NCBI GenBank assembly: GCA_039933175.1
Contig: JBDTOR010000009.1
Location: 1 to 32,591 of the forward strand
Reading direction: 5' to 3'
Source: Hyphomicrobium_A sp039933175
GTDB lineage: Bacteria > Pseudomonadota > Alphaproteobacteria > Rhizobiales > Hyphomicrobiaceae
DNA: 32,591 nt
Part shown: piece by piece, positions 23,566 to 31,886 of the stretch
Layout of the letters: each line of letters opens with the position of its first letter
Numbering within the stretch: position 1 is the stretch's first letter
The notes under the pieces: generated by a model
Database searches by the model: none
The model's input: the letters and a program-made list of their open reading frames with translations, nothing else
What the model was told of the DNA's origin: nothing
Made by a program: the position numbers and the translations under genes

Positions 23566-24837
23566 TCAGATGGTCATGCCGAGATGGCCGGCGACGGCGA
23601 AGATGTCCTTGTCGCCGCGCCCGCACATATTCATCACCAGCAGGTGGTCCTTGGGCAGCGTCGGCGCCAGCTTCTTGACATAGGCGAGCGCATGCGCGGG
23701 CTCGAGCGCCGGAATGATGCCCTCAAGCTGGGTACACATCTGGAATGCGTCGAGCGCTTCCTTGTCCGTCGCCGAAACGTAGGTGACGCGGCCGGAGTCC
23801 TTTAGCCACGCGTGCTCGGGGCCGACGCCGGGATAGTCGAGACCGGCGGATATCGAGTGGCCCTCGAGGATCTGGCCTTCCGCGTCTTGCAGCAGATACG
23901 TGCGATTGCCGTGCAGCACGCCGGGGCGTCCGCCGTTCATCGAAGCGGCGTGCCCGTTCGGCACTTCTAACCCGTGGCCGCCGGCTTCCACGCCGTAGAT
24001 CTTCACGCTCTCGTCGTCGAGGAACGGATGGAAGAGACCCATCGCATTGGAGCCGCCGCCGATGCAGGCGACGAGGCTGTCCGGCAGGCGGCCTTCCTGC
24101 GCCTGCATCTGCTCGCGCACTTCCCTGCCGATGATCGACTGGAAGTCGCGCACCATCTCCGGATAGGGGTGCGGGCCGGCGACGGTGCCGATGATGTAGT
24201 AGGTGTCGTGCACGTTGGTGACCCAATCGCGCAGCGCCTCGTTCATCGCGTCCTTCAGCGTGCCGGCGCCGCTGGTCACCGGATTGACCTTGGCGCCGAG
24301 CAAATGCATGCGGAATACGTTGGGCTTCTGGCGCTCGACGTCGGTGGCGCCCATGAAGATCTCGCACGGCAGCCCGAACCGCGCGCATACCGTCGCCACC
24401 GCAACGCCGTGCTGGCCGGCGCCCGTCTCGGCGATGATGCGCGTCTTGCCCATACGCATGGCAAGCAGGATCTGCCCGAGACAGTTATTGATCTTGTGGC
24501 TGCCGGTGTGATTGAGCTCGTCGCGCTTGAAGTAGATCTTGGCGCCGCCCGCGCCGCCGGAGGCGGCCGACACTTCACGAAATTTTTCCGTCAGGCGCTC
24601 GGCGAAATAGAGCGGGCTCGGCCGGCCGGCATAGTGCGTGTTGAGGTCGGCGAGCTGGGCGTGGAATTTCGGATCGGCCTTGGCGTCGTCGTAGGCCTGC
24701 TGCAGGTCGAGGATCAGCGGCATCAGCGTCTCGGCGACGAACCGGCCGCCGAAAATACCGAAGTGCCCGCGCTCATCGGGACCGTTGCGGAGGGTATTGC
24801 GCTTGGCGTCCTTCGCCTTGTCCGTCGCCGTCGCCAT
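23566..24837 (-). CDS. trpB: Tryptophan synthase beta subunit
   Basis: This PLP enzyme condenses indole with serine to form tryptophan. The PLP lysine lies in ELNHTGSHKINN (K116 counted from the first ATG), and the phosphate-binding loop is GGGSNAMG. AETGAGQHGVA and PHPYPEMVRDFQ are further family blocks. At 423-424 residues it is a typical TrpB1. Two ATGs begin the frame (24840, 24837); AAAGGA ends 2 nt before the first and 5 nt before the second, so the second is preferred. It follows trpF after 24-27 bp and precedes trpA. Confidence 0.97.
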   Translation of the reverse strand: MATATDKAKDAKRNTLRNGPDERGHFGIFGGRFVAETLMPLILDLQQAYDDAKADPKFHAQLADLNTHYAGRPSPLYFAERLTEKFREVSAASGGAGGAKIYFKRDELNHTGSHKINNCLGQILLAMRMGKTRIIAETGAGQHGVAVATVCARFGLPCEIFMGATDVERQKPNVFRMHLLGAKVNPVTSGAGTLKDAMNEALRDWVTNVHDTYYIIGTVAGPHPYPEMVRDFQSIIGREVREQMQAQEGRLPDSLVACIGGGSNAMGLFHPFLDDESVKIYGVEAGGHGLEVPNGHAASMNGGRPGVLHGNRTYLLQDAEGQILEGHSISAGLDYPGVGPEHAWLKDSGRVTYVSATDKEALDAFQMCTQLEGIIPALEPAHALAYVKKLAPTLPKDHLLVMNMCGRGDKDIFAVAGHLGMTI

Positions 24838-24864
24838 CATGATCCTTTACGGCAAAAACCGTCG

Positions 24865-25524
24865 TCAGGGGGTCTGCTTAGCGGTCTTTGCCGCTTGAAT
24901 AAAGCGGCGGATCAGCTCGGGGTCCTTTTCGCCCGGGCCACTCTCGACTCCTGAGGAGACATCGACGGCACGCGCGCCGGTCAACCGGATCGCCTCTCCG
25001 ACATTGGCGGCGTTCAGTCCGCCCGCAAGCATGTAGTCGATACGCCCTTCAAGGCTGGCGAGCGCCTGCCAGTCGAAGGCGATGCCGTTGCCGCCGGGTA
25101 GCGCCGCGGCGTCATCCGCCGGCGCTTTGGCGTCGAACAGGATGCGATCGGCCTTTCCGGCGTAGGCCAGCGCCGCCTGTATATCGCCAGCGTCCGCGAC
25201 GCTCACCGCCTTCATGACGGGACGGCCAAAGCGCTTGGCAATCTCGGCGACGCGAGCGGGCGTTTCCGAGCCGTGCAGCTGGACGATGTCCGGCCCCACG
25301 GTGTCGATCACTTCGGCAAGCAGAGAATCGTCCGGGTCGACGAGGAGGGCCACGATCTTCGCTTTCCCGCGCGCGCGCGCGGCGAGCAGGCGCGCGTCGG
25401 CCGGCGCGATATTGCGCGGGCTGCGCGCATAGAAGACGAAGCCGACATAGTCAGCGCCGGCGGCGAGCGCGGCATCGAGCGCGCCTTGCGTGCGCAGTCC
25501 GCAGATTTTGACTTCGGTGGTCAT
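24865..25524 (-). CDS. trpF: Phosphoribosylanthranilate isomerase
   Basis: It catalyses the Amadori rearrangement of phosphoribosylanthranilate in tryptophan synthesis. It is a 219-residue TIM barrel with the general base C8 in VKICGL, general acid D131 in RILFDAKAP, and the phosphate-binding block GARAVDVSSGVESGPGEKD near the end. The frame is open to 25671, but the conserved protein starts at the ATG at 25524; the ribosome-binding site (GAGAG) is weak. First gene of trpF-trpB-trpA. The anthranilate-forming genes are not in this window. Confidence 0.96.
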   Translation of the reverse strand: MTTEVKICGLRTQGALDAALAAGADYVGFVFYARSPRNIAPADARLLAARARGKAKIVALLVDPDDSLLAEVIDTVGPDIVQLHGSETPARVAEIAKRFGRPVMKAVSVADAGDIQAALAYAGKADRILFDAKAPADDAAALPGGNGIAFDWQALASLEGRIDYMLAGGLNAANVGEAIRLTGARAVDVSSGVESGPGEKDPELIRRFIQAAKTAKQTP

Positions 25525-25621
25525 CGCTCTCGCGGCATGGGCCGCACGCTGTTGTCGTACCGAATATATGGGGACGGCCCCGGATGTGTGCATGGCCGGC
25601 GCGGATGACGCGATGCGCCGC

Positions 25622-25972
25622 TTAGGTGCCGGTCGCCGCCAGCTGCTTGGGGCGCGTCGCCGCGGTAGCATCGCGCTCGCGCGTCAGGCGGTCAGCCTCG
25701 GCATGCCAACGCGTCGCGGCGCGGCCGTGGTGGCGAGCATTGCGGCGCCATCGGGCCTGGCTCAGCCACATTGCGGTGCCGCCGAGTACAACGCCGAGCA
25801 GCAGCGCGAAAAACAGATAGGCGTAAAACGGCAAGACCAGCGACACGACGGGCGTTTCTGGGCGGAACGGATCAAGGACGAGGCGCACCTCGTGCCGATT
25901 GACCACGGCAAGCGTCACGAGCAGAAGCCCGGCCGGAAATGCAATGAGCAGCCAGACGATCCGCCTCAGCAC
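25622..25972 (-). CDS. LapA family (DUF1049) small inner-membrane protein
   Basis: A 116-residue protein with two predicted membrane helices (about residues 4-24 and 46-71), a short connecting loop, and a basic C-terminal cytoplasmic tail. This layout and the segment VVNRHEVRLVLDPF match the LapA/DUF1049 (LPS assembly protein A-like) family. In enterobacteria LapA works with LapB in controlling LPS synthesis; here the role is inference only. The start codon is GTG (25972). It lies 19 bp after ihfB and 97 bp before trpF, so it is probably co-transcribed with ihfB. Confidence 0.85.
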   Translation of the reverse strand: MLRRIVWLLIAFPAGLLLVTLAVVNRHEVRLVLDPFRPETPVVSLVLPFYAYLFFALLLGVVLGGTAMWLSQARWRRNARHHGRAATRWHAEADRLTRERDATAATRPKQLAATGT

Positions 25973-25991
25973 GATGCACAGCCTTTAAAAG

Positions 25992-26285
25992 CTAGTGGTT
26001 TTCTTTGCCGCGGTTGAGCCTATCGCGCAGCTCTTTACCAGTCTTGAAGAACGGCACGAACTTCTCGGCTACCGAGACCGAACGGCCGGTGCGCGGGTTG
26101 CGACCCTGGCGCGCGGCGCGATGCTTAACGGTGAAGGCGCCGAAGCCGCGCAGCTCGACGCGGTCGCCGCGCGACAGTGCTTCGACGATCTCGTCGAACA
26201 CCACTTTGACGATCCGCTCCACGTCACGGTGGTAAAGATGAGGATTGGTATTCGCGATCTTATGGATCAACTCGGACTTTATCAT
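25992..26285 (-). CDS. ihfB: Integration host factor beta subunit
   Basis: A 97-residue HU/IHF-family DNA-bending protein, the beta half of the IHF heterodimer. The start is MIKSELIHKIA; the DNA-binding arm signature is RVELRGFGAFTVKHRAARQGRNPRTG, with the intercalating proline in RNPRTG. The open frame continues upstream to 26558, but that part overlaps sppA in another frame and is not IHF-like. It follows sppA by 31 bp. The rpsA-ihfB neighbourhood is a widespread proteobacterial arrangement, here with sppA in between. Confidence 0.96.
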   Translation of the reverse strand: MIKSELIHKIANTNPHLYHRDVERIVKVVFDEIVEALSRGDRVELRGFGAFTVKHRAARQGRNPRTGRSVSVAEKFVPFFKTGKELRDRLNRGKENH

Positions 26286-26316
26286 TGCTCGCCCCGCCGC
26301 AAATGACTGTAATCTA

Positions 26317-27276
26317 TTAGTTTTCCGAAGGGTGCCAAACGGAAATAAGCCCGTCAAGGCCAAGACCGGCCAAGTTGGGGTCCCGGGCCAGCATTTGGCC
26401 CACGTAGGTGTGGTTGAAAAAGCTCGCTGCCGCCGAGCCGATGGAGCTGAAAAAGCCCAAGGATGCTGAACTCTGCGGCTTCCAGTCGACCACTTTGAGG
26501 GTCTTGTCGATTTTGCGGTCCGTCCGCAGCCACTCGACCGCTTCATCCTCGCCGCCAATGGAATCGGCCAGTTTCAGCTGAACCGCCTCGCGACCGGTGA
26601 ACACGCGGCCGCGGGTCAGACCGGGAATTTGGTCCGCCTTGATGCCGCGGCGCTGCTCGACGAGGCCGAGGAACCACCGGAAGCCCTCGTCGATCATGAC
26701 CTGCGTCACCTTCTGGCCCTCCTCGCTGAGGGGCTCGAAGGGCGACGGCACGGCCTTGAGGTCGCCGCTCTTGATCTCGTTGAATTTGACCCCGAGCTTG
26801 TCGAGTGCCTGGCTCACTTCGGGCCACTGGATGAGGACACCGACCGAGCCGGTGATGGTGTTGGCGCGCGTCACGATGTGGTCGGCGCCGAGGCCGACGA
26901 TGTAGCCGGCCGAAGCTGCGACGGTGCCGAACTGGGCGACGACCGGCTTCTTCTTCGATACCTCGCGCAGGGCGGCGAACAGGGCCTCGCCGCCGGTCGT
27001 CGTGCCGCCGGGGCTGTTGACGAATACCAGGAGCGCGGCGGCGTTGTCGGAATCGGCAATGCGCTTCAGCAACTCGAGCTGCTCACGATCCTCGGTGATG
27101 GTGCCCTGGATGGATATGCGGGCGATCTGCTTGGTGCCGAAGGACGACAGGTTATCGCCGCTGACGCCGAAGGCGAACAGCGCGGCGACGACCGCCGCGA
27201 CGGCCAGCGTGCGCCACACGGTGAGGCGGCGGCGCAAACGGCGGCGGTCCAGCACGGTGTCGATCTCAGCCGTCAT
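26317..27276 (-). CDS. sppA: Signal peptide peptidase SppA (short, 36-kDa type)
   Basis: A membrane-anchored serine protease that degrades cleaved signal peptides and other membrane fragments. It has 319 residues, the single-domain form rather than the duplicated E. coli form. There is one N-terminal membrane segment (about residues 23-38). The Ser-Lys dyad is predicted as S122 in GTVAASAGYIVG and K174 in IKSGDLKAVPSPFEP; their 52-residue spacing equals that of Bacillus SppA. VNSPGGTTTGGEAL is the conserved S49 block. GGAGAG precedes the ATG. It lies between rpsA and ihfB on the same strand, after the rpsA terminator. Confidence 0.94.
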   Translation of the reverse strand: MTAEIDTVLDRRRLRRRLTVWRTLAVAAVVAALFAFGVSGDNLSSFGTKQIARISIQGTITEDREQLELLKRIADSDNAAALLVFVNSPGGTTTGGEALFAALREVSKKKPVVAQFGTVAASAGYIVGLGADHIVTRANTITGSVGVLIQWPEVSQALDKLGVKFNEIKSGDLKAVPSPFEPLSEEGQKVTQVMIDEGFRWFLGLVEQRRGIKADQIPGLTRGRVFTGREAVQLKLADSIGGEDEAVEWLRTDRKIDKTLKVVDWKPQSSASLGFFSSIGSAAASFFNHTYVGQMLARDPNLAGLGLDGLISVWHPSEN

Positions 27277-27375
27277 TTAGCTCTCCGACCGGATGCCGCG
27301 CCAGCAGGCGCGAGCTAGACCAACGTTAGGCAAGGTTTGCGCGGCCGACAAGGGAAGGGCGTACGCAGCCTTGCT

Positions 27376-27412
27376 AAAATGCTAGTGCGGCGGGGTGATG
27401 CCCCGCCGCGCT
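27376..27412 (-). terminator. Intrinsic terminator after rpsA
   Basis: On the minus strand a GC-rich stem, GCGGCGGGG (27387-27395) with CCCCGCCGC (27401-27409), extends to 12 bp with one G-U pair and has a 5-nt loop. A short ATTTTA run follows at 27375-27380 after a 4-nt gap. It lies 33 bp after the rpsA stop and should separate rpsA from sppA-ihfB-lapA. Confidence 0.72.
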
Positions 27413-27444
27413 CGTGTCGTGGTGATGGTGGCGAAAGCCGCCGA

Positions 27445-29214
27445 TCACTCTTTCTCGTCAGCTTTCTCGTCAGCCTTCTCGTCGGCTTTCTCGTCATCCG
27501 AGCCATCGGCCGACTCGCGCTTGCGGATGGCGGCCTTGAAGATGTCGCCAAGCGAAGCGCCGGAGTCGGACGACCCGTACTGCGCCACAGCCTGCTTCTC
27601 CTCGGCGATCTCGAGAGCCTTGATCGACAGCCCGAGACGGCGGGCGGCCTTGTCGGCGCTGGTGACGAAGGCGTCGACCTTGTCGCCGACGTTGAAGCGC
27701 TCAGGCCGCTGCTCGGAGCGGTCGCGCGACAGGTCGGAGCGCTTGATGAACGAGGAGAGCTCGCCGTCGGCGGTCTTCACCTCGATGCCGTTCTCCTGCA
27801 CCGCAACGACGTTGCAGGTGACCGTGTCGCCACGCTTGTACTTGGCCAGCGTGTCGATCGGATCGCCGCCCAGCTGCTTGATGCCGAGCGAGATACGCTC
27901 CTTGGTGCTGTCGACATCGAGGACGACGGCTTTGACGTTGTCGCCCTTCTTGTAGTCCTTGATGACCTCGTCGCCCGGCTTCGACCAATCGAGGTCGGAC
28001 AGATGCACCATGCCGTCGACGCCGCCATCGAGACCGATGAACAGGCCGAACTCGGTGATGTTGCGGATCGGGCCTTCGACCTCGGTGCCCTTCGGGTGCA
28101 CGGCGAGGAACGACTCCCACGGGTTGTCCTGGGTCTGCTTGAGGCCCAGCGAGATGCGGCGCTTGTTGGCGTCGACCTCGAGCACCTGCACTTCGACCTG
28201 CTGGCTGGTGGAGACGATCTTGCCGGGGTGGATGTTCTTCTTGGTCCAGCTCATCTCCGAGACGTGGATGAGGCCCTCGACGCCCGGCTCCAGCTCCACG
28301 AAGGCGCCGTAGTCGGCGATGTTCGTGACGGTGCCCTTGACGCGGGCGCCGACCGGATACTTGGCCTCGATCGACTGCCAGGGATCAGCCTGCAGCTGCT
28401 TCATGCCGAGCGAGATGCGCTGCGTTTCCGGGTTGATGCGGATGATCTGCACCTTGACCGTGTCGCCGACGTTGAGGATCTCGGACGGATGATTGACGCG
28501 GCGCCAAGCCATGTCGGTGACGTGCAGCAGGCCGTCGATGCCGCCGAGGTCGATGAAGGCGCCGTAGTCGGTGATGTTCTTGACGAGGCCGTCGATCACC
28601 TGGCCCTCCTCGAGGCGGGCGACGATGTCGGCGCGCTGCTCGGCACGCGTCTCTTCCAGCACGGAGCGGCGCGAGACCACGATGTTGCCGCGGCGGCGAT
28701 CCATCTTGAGGATCTGGAAGGACTGCGGCTGATGCATCAGCGGGCCGATGTCGCGCACGGGGCGAATGTCGACCTGCGAGCCCGGCAGGAAGGCGACGGC
28801 GCCGTCGAGGTCGACAGTGAAACCGCCCTTGACCTTGTTGAAGATGACGCCGGAAACCTTCTCGTTCTTTTCGAACATTTTTTCGAGGCGCGTCCAGCTC
28901 TCCTCGCGGCGGGCCTTGTCGCGCGACAGGACGGCCTCACCGAGCGCGTTCTCGACGCGCTCTAAGTAGACCTCGACCTCATCGCCGACTTTCAGCTCAG
29001 CCGACTTGCCGTTGACGGAGAACTCGCGCAGCGCCACGCGGCCTTCGGTCTTGAGACCGACGTCGATGACGGCGAGGTCCTTCTCGATGCCGACGATCCG
29101 GCCCTTGACGACACTGCCTTCGAACAGGTCCTCCTTGGCGAGGCTTTCGGCGAGCAGCGCGGCGAATTCGTCGCGCGTGGGGTTGAAGTCCTTCGAGACG
29201 GCGGCTTGCGACAT
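27445..29214 (-). CDS. rpsA: 30S ribosomal protein S1
   Basis: This RNA-binding protein loads mRNA on the 30S subunit. The 589 residues contain six successive S1 (OB-fold) repeats, from EGSVVKGRIVGIEKDLAVIDVG through the cores typified by GAFVELEPGVEGLIHVSEM and GLFIGLDGGVDGMVHLSDL, to NGIEVKTADGELSSFIKRSDL. The frame is open to 29382, but family alignment starts it at the ATG at 29214 (MSQAAVSKDFNPTRDEF). AGGAG lies about 13 nt upstream, far from ideal, which suits the poor Shine-Dalgarno typical of S1 genes. The C-terminus ends in tandem EKAD repeats. A structured leader of 190 bp precedes it, downstream of cmk. Confidence 0.97.
   Translation of the reverse strand: MSQAAVSKDFNPTRDEFAALLAESLAKEDLFEGSVVKGRIVGIEKDLAVIDVGLKTEGRVALREFSVNGKSAELKVGDEVEVYLERVENALGEAVLSRDKARREESWTRLEKMFEKNEKVSGVIFNKVKGGFTVDLDGAVAFLPGSQVDIRPVRDIGPLMHQPQSFQILKMDRRRGNIVVSRRSVLEETRAEQRADIVARLEEGQVIDGLVKNITDYGAFIDLGGIDGLLHVTDMAWRRVNHPSEILNVGDTVKVQIIRINPETQRISLGMKQLQADPWQSIEAKYPVGARVKGTVTNIADYGAFVELEPGVEGLIHVSEMSWTKKNIHPGKIVSTSQQVEVQVLEVDANKRRISLGLKQTQDNPWESFLAVHPKGTEVEGPIRNITEFGLFIGLDGGVDGMVHLSDLDWSKPGDEVIKDYKKGDNVKAVVLDVDSTKERISLGIKQLGGDPIDTLAKYKRGDTVTCNVVAVQENGIEVKTADGELSSFIKRSDLSRDRSEQRPERFNVGDKVDAFVTSADKAARRLGLSIKALEIAEEKQAVAQYGSSDSGASLGDIFKAAIRKRESADGSDDEKADEKADEKADEKE
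27448..27498 (-). repeat. 12-bp tandem repeat in the 3' end of rpsA
   Basis: About four copies of a 12-nt unit (plus-strand form CTTTCTCGTCAG with one or two substitutions) lie in frame and encode the ending EKADEKADEKADEKE. The copy number could vary by slippage without breaking the reading frame. Confidence 0.85.
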
Positions 29215-29404
29215 GCGTTGAACGAGCTCCTGAAACGTTGATGCGGGCCGCGCGCGCGGCCGTTGCGATGTCAGATGCGGCAAGTGTCCTCCGCCACGAC
29301 GAGCGTGAGCGGACAGTCTCCTGCCAAGGTTGTGTTTGAGTTCTTGCCGCTGCGATGGGCTCTGAGCCCTGCCAATATGCAATTGGATGCCCGTTTCGGG
29401 CGTC
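29215..29404 (-). promoter_or_regulatory. Structured leader of rpsA
   Basis: The 190 bp between the cmk stop and rpsA start contain several hairpins on the minus-strand transcript. TCCGC-CACG pairs with CGTG-GCGGA around a 5-nt loop with one bulge (29290-29313). GGCCGCGCGCGCGGCC at 29246-29261 is fully self-complementary. Small 5-bp hairpins lie at 29389-29401 and 29358-29370. S1 is autoregulated through leader hairpins in E. coli, so a similar role is plausible here. No clear promoter was found. Confidence 0.5.
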
Positions 29405-30031
29405 CTATTGGCCGATCTTCCTCTTGATCAATCCGACAGCGGCGTCGAATGCCGCCTCTATATCCAACTCCGAGGTATCGAGCAAGTCGGCGTCTGGGGC
29501 GGGCCGCATGGGGGCGCTCCCGCGGGTGGCGTCGCGCTCGTCCCGGCGCACGATGTCGGCCAGGATGGCCTCAAATGTGACAGCCTCGGAACGGGCCTGG
29601 CACTCGAGAAAACGCCGTTTGGCGCGGACCTCAGTGCGGGCCGTGACATAGATCTTGGCGTCGGCATCGACGCAGACCACCGTTCCGATATCGCGCCCGT
29701 CGAGCACGGCGCCGCCGGGCTGGGTGGCAAAGCCCCGCTGGTAGACGAGCAGCGCGGAACGCACCTCGGGAATACGGGCGACGATGGAGGCGGCGTCTCC
29801 CGCCTGCGGGGTACGCAGACCGGGATCGACCAGCGTGGCGGGGTCGAGGCTGCGCGCCTGCACCAGTGCCGCCCAGCGATCATCGAGCCGGAAGCCGCGG
29901 GCGGCGACGTCGCGCGCCACGGCGCGGTACAGCAGACCCGTGTCGAGGCACGGCATCCCCCACAGGTCGGCGATGCGCTTGGCGAGCGTGCCCTTGCCGG
30001 AAGCGGCCGGTCCGTCGATGGCAATGATCAT
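29405..30031 (-). CDS. cmk: Cytidylate kinase
   Basis: It phosphorylates CMP and dCMP. It has 208 residues; the P-loop GPAASGKGT occupies residues 7-15 and is followed by DTGLLYRAVARDVA and the conserved LDGRDIGTVV. The lid segment is RRDERDATRGSAPMRPA. The frame is open upstream to 30376, but the ATG at 30031 has AGGAAA 6-8 nt upstream and begins the canonical MIIAIDGPAASGKGT. That ATG overlaps the stop of the upstream small membrane gene (ATGA), implying coupled translation. The order aroA-cmk-rpsA is common in proteobacteria. Confidence 0.96.
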   Translation of the reverse strand: MIIAIDGPAASGKGTLAKRIADLWGMPCLDTGLLYRAVARDVAARGFRLDDRWAALVQARSLDPATLVDPGLRTPQAGDAASIVARIPEVRSALLVYQRGFATQPGGAVLDGRDIGTVVCVDADAKIYVTARTEVRAKRRFLECQARSEAVTFEAILADIVRRDERDATRGSAPMRPAPDADLLDTSELDIEAAFDAAVGLIKRKIGQ

Positions 30032-30450
30032 GACGTCTTTCCTGGCCGGCCGCCGCCGGTGCGAAGCATTGCCAGCCGGGTACCCGCCGCGGAGCCGACT
30101 GCGATGGGGAGCAGAGCAAGACCCATTCCGAGAAGAATGAAGGCATGGCTCGCCAGATTTTCCGTCAGCGGCCCAAGCCAAGTCGGGTTGGCTCTGATGA
30201 AACGCCAACCGGCCACGCCAAGCGCGCCCGCGGCCAGAAAACTGATCGCAGCGATGAATAGCCGGTGAGAAGCGTGTTGGAAGCGTCTGCCTGTTTTGAG
30301 CAGCGACCAGCAAAATCCGATCAACACGAGAAATGCTGCGACAGCCATGTAGACGAGCGGCGGCACTGCGAGGCACTCACGGCTGGGATTGGCGGTGCAA
30401 TCGAAGAACCAAACGGCGAAGCGATCTAGGAGCCAGAAACCCGTATTCAT
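30028..30450 (-). CDS. Unrecognised small membrane protein between aroA and cmk
   Basis: I do not recognise this 140-residue protein. It has three clear hydrophobic segments (about residues 31-51, 63-85 and 102-122) and a basic C-terminal tail (RTGGGRPGKTS). The N-terminal part has two cysteines (FFDCTANPSRECLAVPP) that could form a periplasmic disulfide if that side faces out. Its ATG overlaps the aroA stop (ATGA, 30447-30450) and its own stop overlaps the cmk start (ATGA, 30028-30031). Both four-base overlaps argue that it is a real, translated gene. From memory, aroA and cmk are usually adjacent in related genomes, so this is an insertion of unknown function. Confidence 0.78.
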   Translation of the reverse strand: MNTGFWLLDRFAVWFFDCTANPSRECLAVPPLVYMAVAAFLVLIGFCWSLLKTGRRFQHASHRLFIAAISFLAAGALGVAGWRFIRANPTWLGPLTENLASHAFILLGMGLALLPIAVGSAAGTRLAMLRTGGGRPGKTS

Positions 30451-31796
30451 GCCCTTCCGACCCCGTTCGCAAACCGCCCGCCGACGCTTGTCATCAGCGT
30501 AACGAACTCCGGGAAGCTGGTCGCCACCATCGTCGTGTCATCGACTGTCACCGCGTCGCGGCTGGCAAGCCCCATGGTGAGAAACGCCATGGCGATGCGG
30601 TGGTCGAGATGCGTTGCGACCGTCCCGCCGCCACGTACCTCGCGCGCGCCCTGCACGGTGAGCGTGTCGCCTGCGGCGCGGGCGATGACGCCATTGGCGG
30701 TGAGCCCGGCAACAGTCGCCGCCAGCCGGTCGCTTTCCTTCACCTTCAGCTCGGCGAGACCATCCATGCGCGTCTCGCCATCGGCAAACGCGGCAACGAC
30801 GGCCAGGATCGGATACTCGTCGATCATGCTCGGCGCGCGATGCGCGGCGACGTGCACGCCGGTGAGCGGCGCGTGGCGCACGCGAATGTCGGCGATCGGC
30901 TCGCCGCCTTCCTCGCGCATGCCGGTGAAAGCAATATCGGCGCCCATTTCACGCAACACCTCGAAGAATCCGATGCGCGTCGGATTGATAAGCACGCCTT
31001 CGATGGTGACGTCGGAGCCGGGCACCAGCGCGGCGGCAGCGGCAACGAACGCCGCCGAGCTCGGGTCAGCCGGTACCATGACGTTGCGGCCGTGGAGTTC
31101 CGCGTCTCCGGTGACGGTGATGCGCGTCTTGCCGTCGACCAGCTTGGCCTGCACCTCGGCCCCGAAGTAGCGCAGCATGCGCTCGGTATGATCGCGCGTC
31201 GCCTCGGTCTCGATGACGGTCGTCTCGCCGGCGGTGAGCAGGCCGGCCAGCAGGACGGCGCTCTTGACCTGCGCCGAAGGCACCGGCAGCGCGTACTCGA
31301 TGGGAACGAGATTGGCCGAGCCGCGCACGACGAGCGGCAGCCGATCGCGCCCGCCCTCGACCTCCAGGCCCATTTGCTGCAATGGGCCAAGCACGCGGCC
31401 CATAGGCCGGCGACTGAGCGAAGCGTCGCCCTCGATTTGCACCGTCATGTCGTGGCCGGCGATGACGCCGAGCATCAACCGCGTGCCGGTGCCCGAGTTG
31501 CCGAAGTCGAGCGGGCCGTCCGGCTGGCGCAGGCCGCCGACGCCGCGGCCGGTGATGCGCCACTCGTCACCGACCTTTTCGATCGGCGCACCGAGCGCCT
31601 GTAGCGCCTTGGCGGTGTTGAGCACGTCCTCGGCTTCCAGCAGGCCTGTGAGACGCGTAATGCCGGTGGCCAGCGCGCCGAGCATCAGCGCCCGGTGCGA
31701 GATCGACTTGTCGCCCGGGACGCGGACGCTACCCCTGAGGGGGCCGGCCGCAAGGGCGGTCAGGGGTCGGAGGGCAGTGGCAGTTGTGGACGACAC
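30447..31796 (-). CDS. aroA: 3-phosphoshikimate 1-carboxyvinyltransferase (EPSP synthase, class II-like)
   Basis: It joins PEP to shikimate 3-phosphate in the shikimate pathway. Key blocks are VPGDKSISHRALMLGAL, GDASLSRRPMGRVLGPL, PSAQVKSAVLLAGL, APSMIDEYPILAV, ELKVKESDRL and THLDHRIAMAFL, closer to the Agrobacterium CP4 (class II) enzyme than to E. coli. The PEP-site loop reads FGNSGTGTR. The frame opens at 31946, with ATG at 31832 and GTG at 31796. The GTG is preferred because GGAG lies 8 nt upstream and the resulting 449 residues match family length; the ATG at 31832 has no visible ribosome-binding site but cannot be excluded. The stop overlaps the next gene (ATGA). Confidence 0.94.
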   Translation of the reverse strand: MSSTTATALRPLTALAAGPLRGSVRVPGDKSISHRALMLGALATGITRLTGLLEAEDVLNTAKALQALGAPIEKVGDEWRITGRGVGGLRQPDGPLDFGNSGTGTRLMLGVIAGHDMTVQIEGDASLSRRPMGRVLGPLQQMGLEVEGGRDRLPLVVRGSANLVPIEYALPVPSAQVKSAVLLAGLLTAGETTVIETEATRDHTERMLRYFGAEVQAKLVDGKTRITVTGDAELHGRNVMVPADPSSAAFVAAAAALVPGSDVTIEGVLINPTRIGFFEVLREMGADIAFTGMREEGGEPIADIRVRHAPLTGVHVAAHRAPSMIDEYPILAVVAAFADGETRMDGLAELKVKESDRLAATVAGLTANGVIARAAGDTLTVQGAREVRGGGTVATHLDHRIAMAFLTMGLASRDAVTVDDTTMVATSFPEFVTLMTSVGGRFANGVGRA

Positions 31797-31856
31797 GCGG
31801 GCGGCTCCAGCGCTGGCGCTGCGCGAGGGCATCGCGGCGCGGCTCGGTTGGCGAGC

Positions 31857-31886
31857 GATAGAGCCGACGCGTCCCCGCCCTGTCAA
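31857..31886 (-). promoter_or_regulatory. Candidate sigma-70 promoter of aroA
   Basis: On the minus strand a perfect -35 TTGACA (31886-31881) is followed after 18 bp by TCTATC (31862-31857). Transcription would begin near 31850. The longest aroA open frame (to 31946) would start upstream of this, which supports a downstream start codon. On the plus strand another TTGACA (31928-31933) lies 58 bp before the FYDLN gene, but its -10 is poor. By-eye prediction. Confidence 0.4.

Noticed and set aside
27337..28965. 542-codon plus-strand frame opposite rpsA
   Set aside because: Shadow of the S1 repeats; its repeated LGDV-like pattern mirrors the repeated S1 domains.
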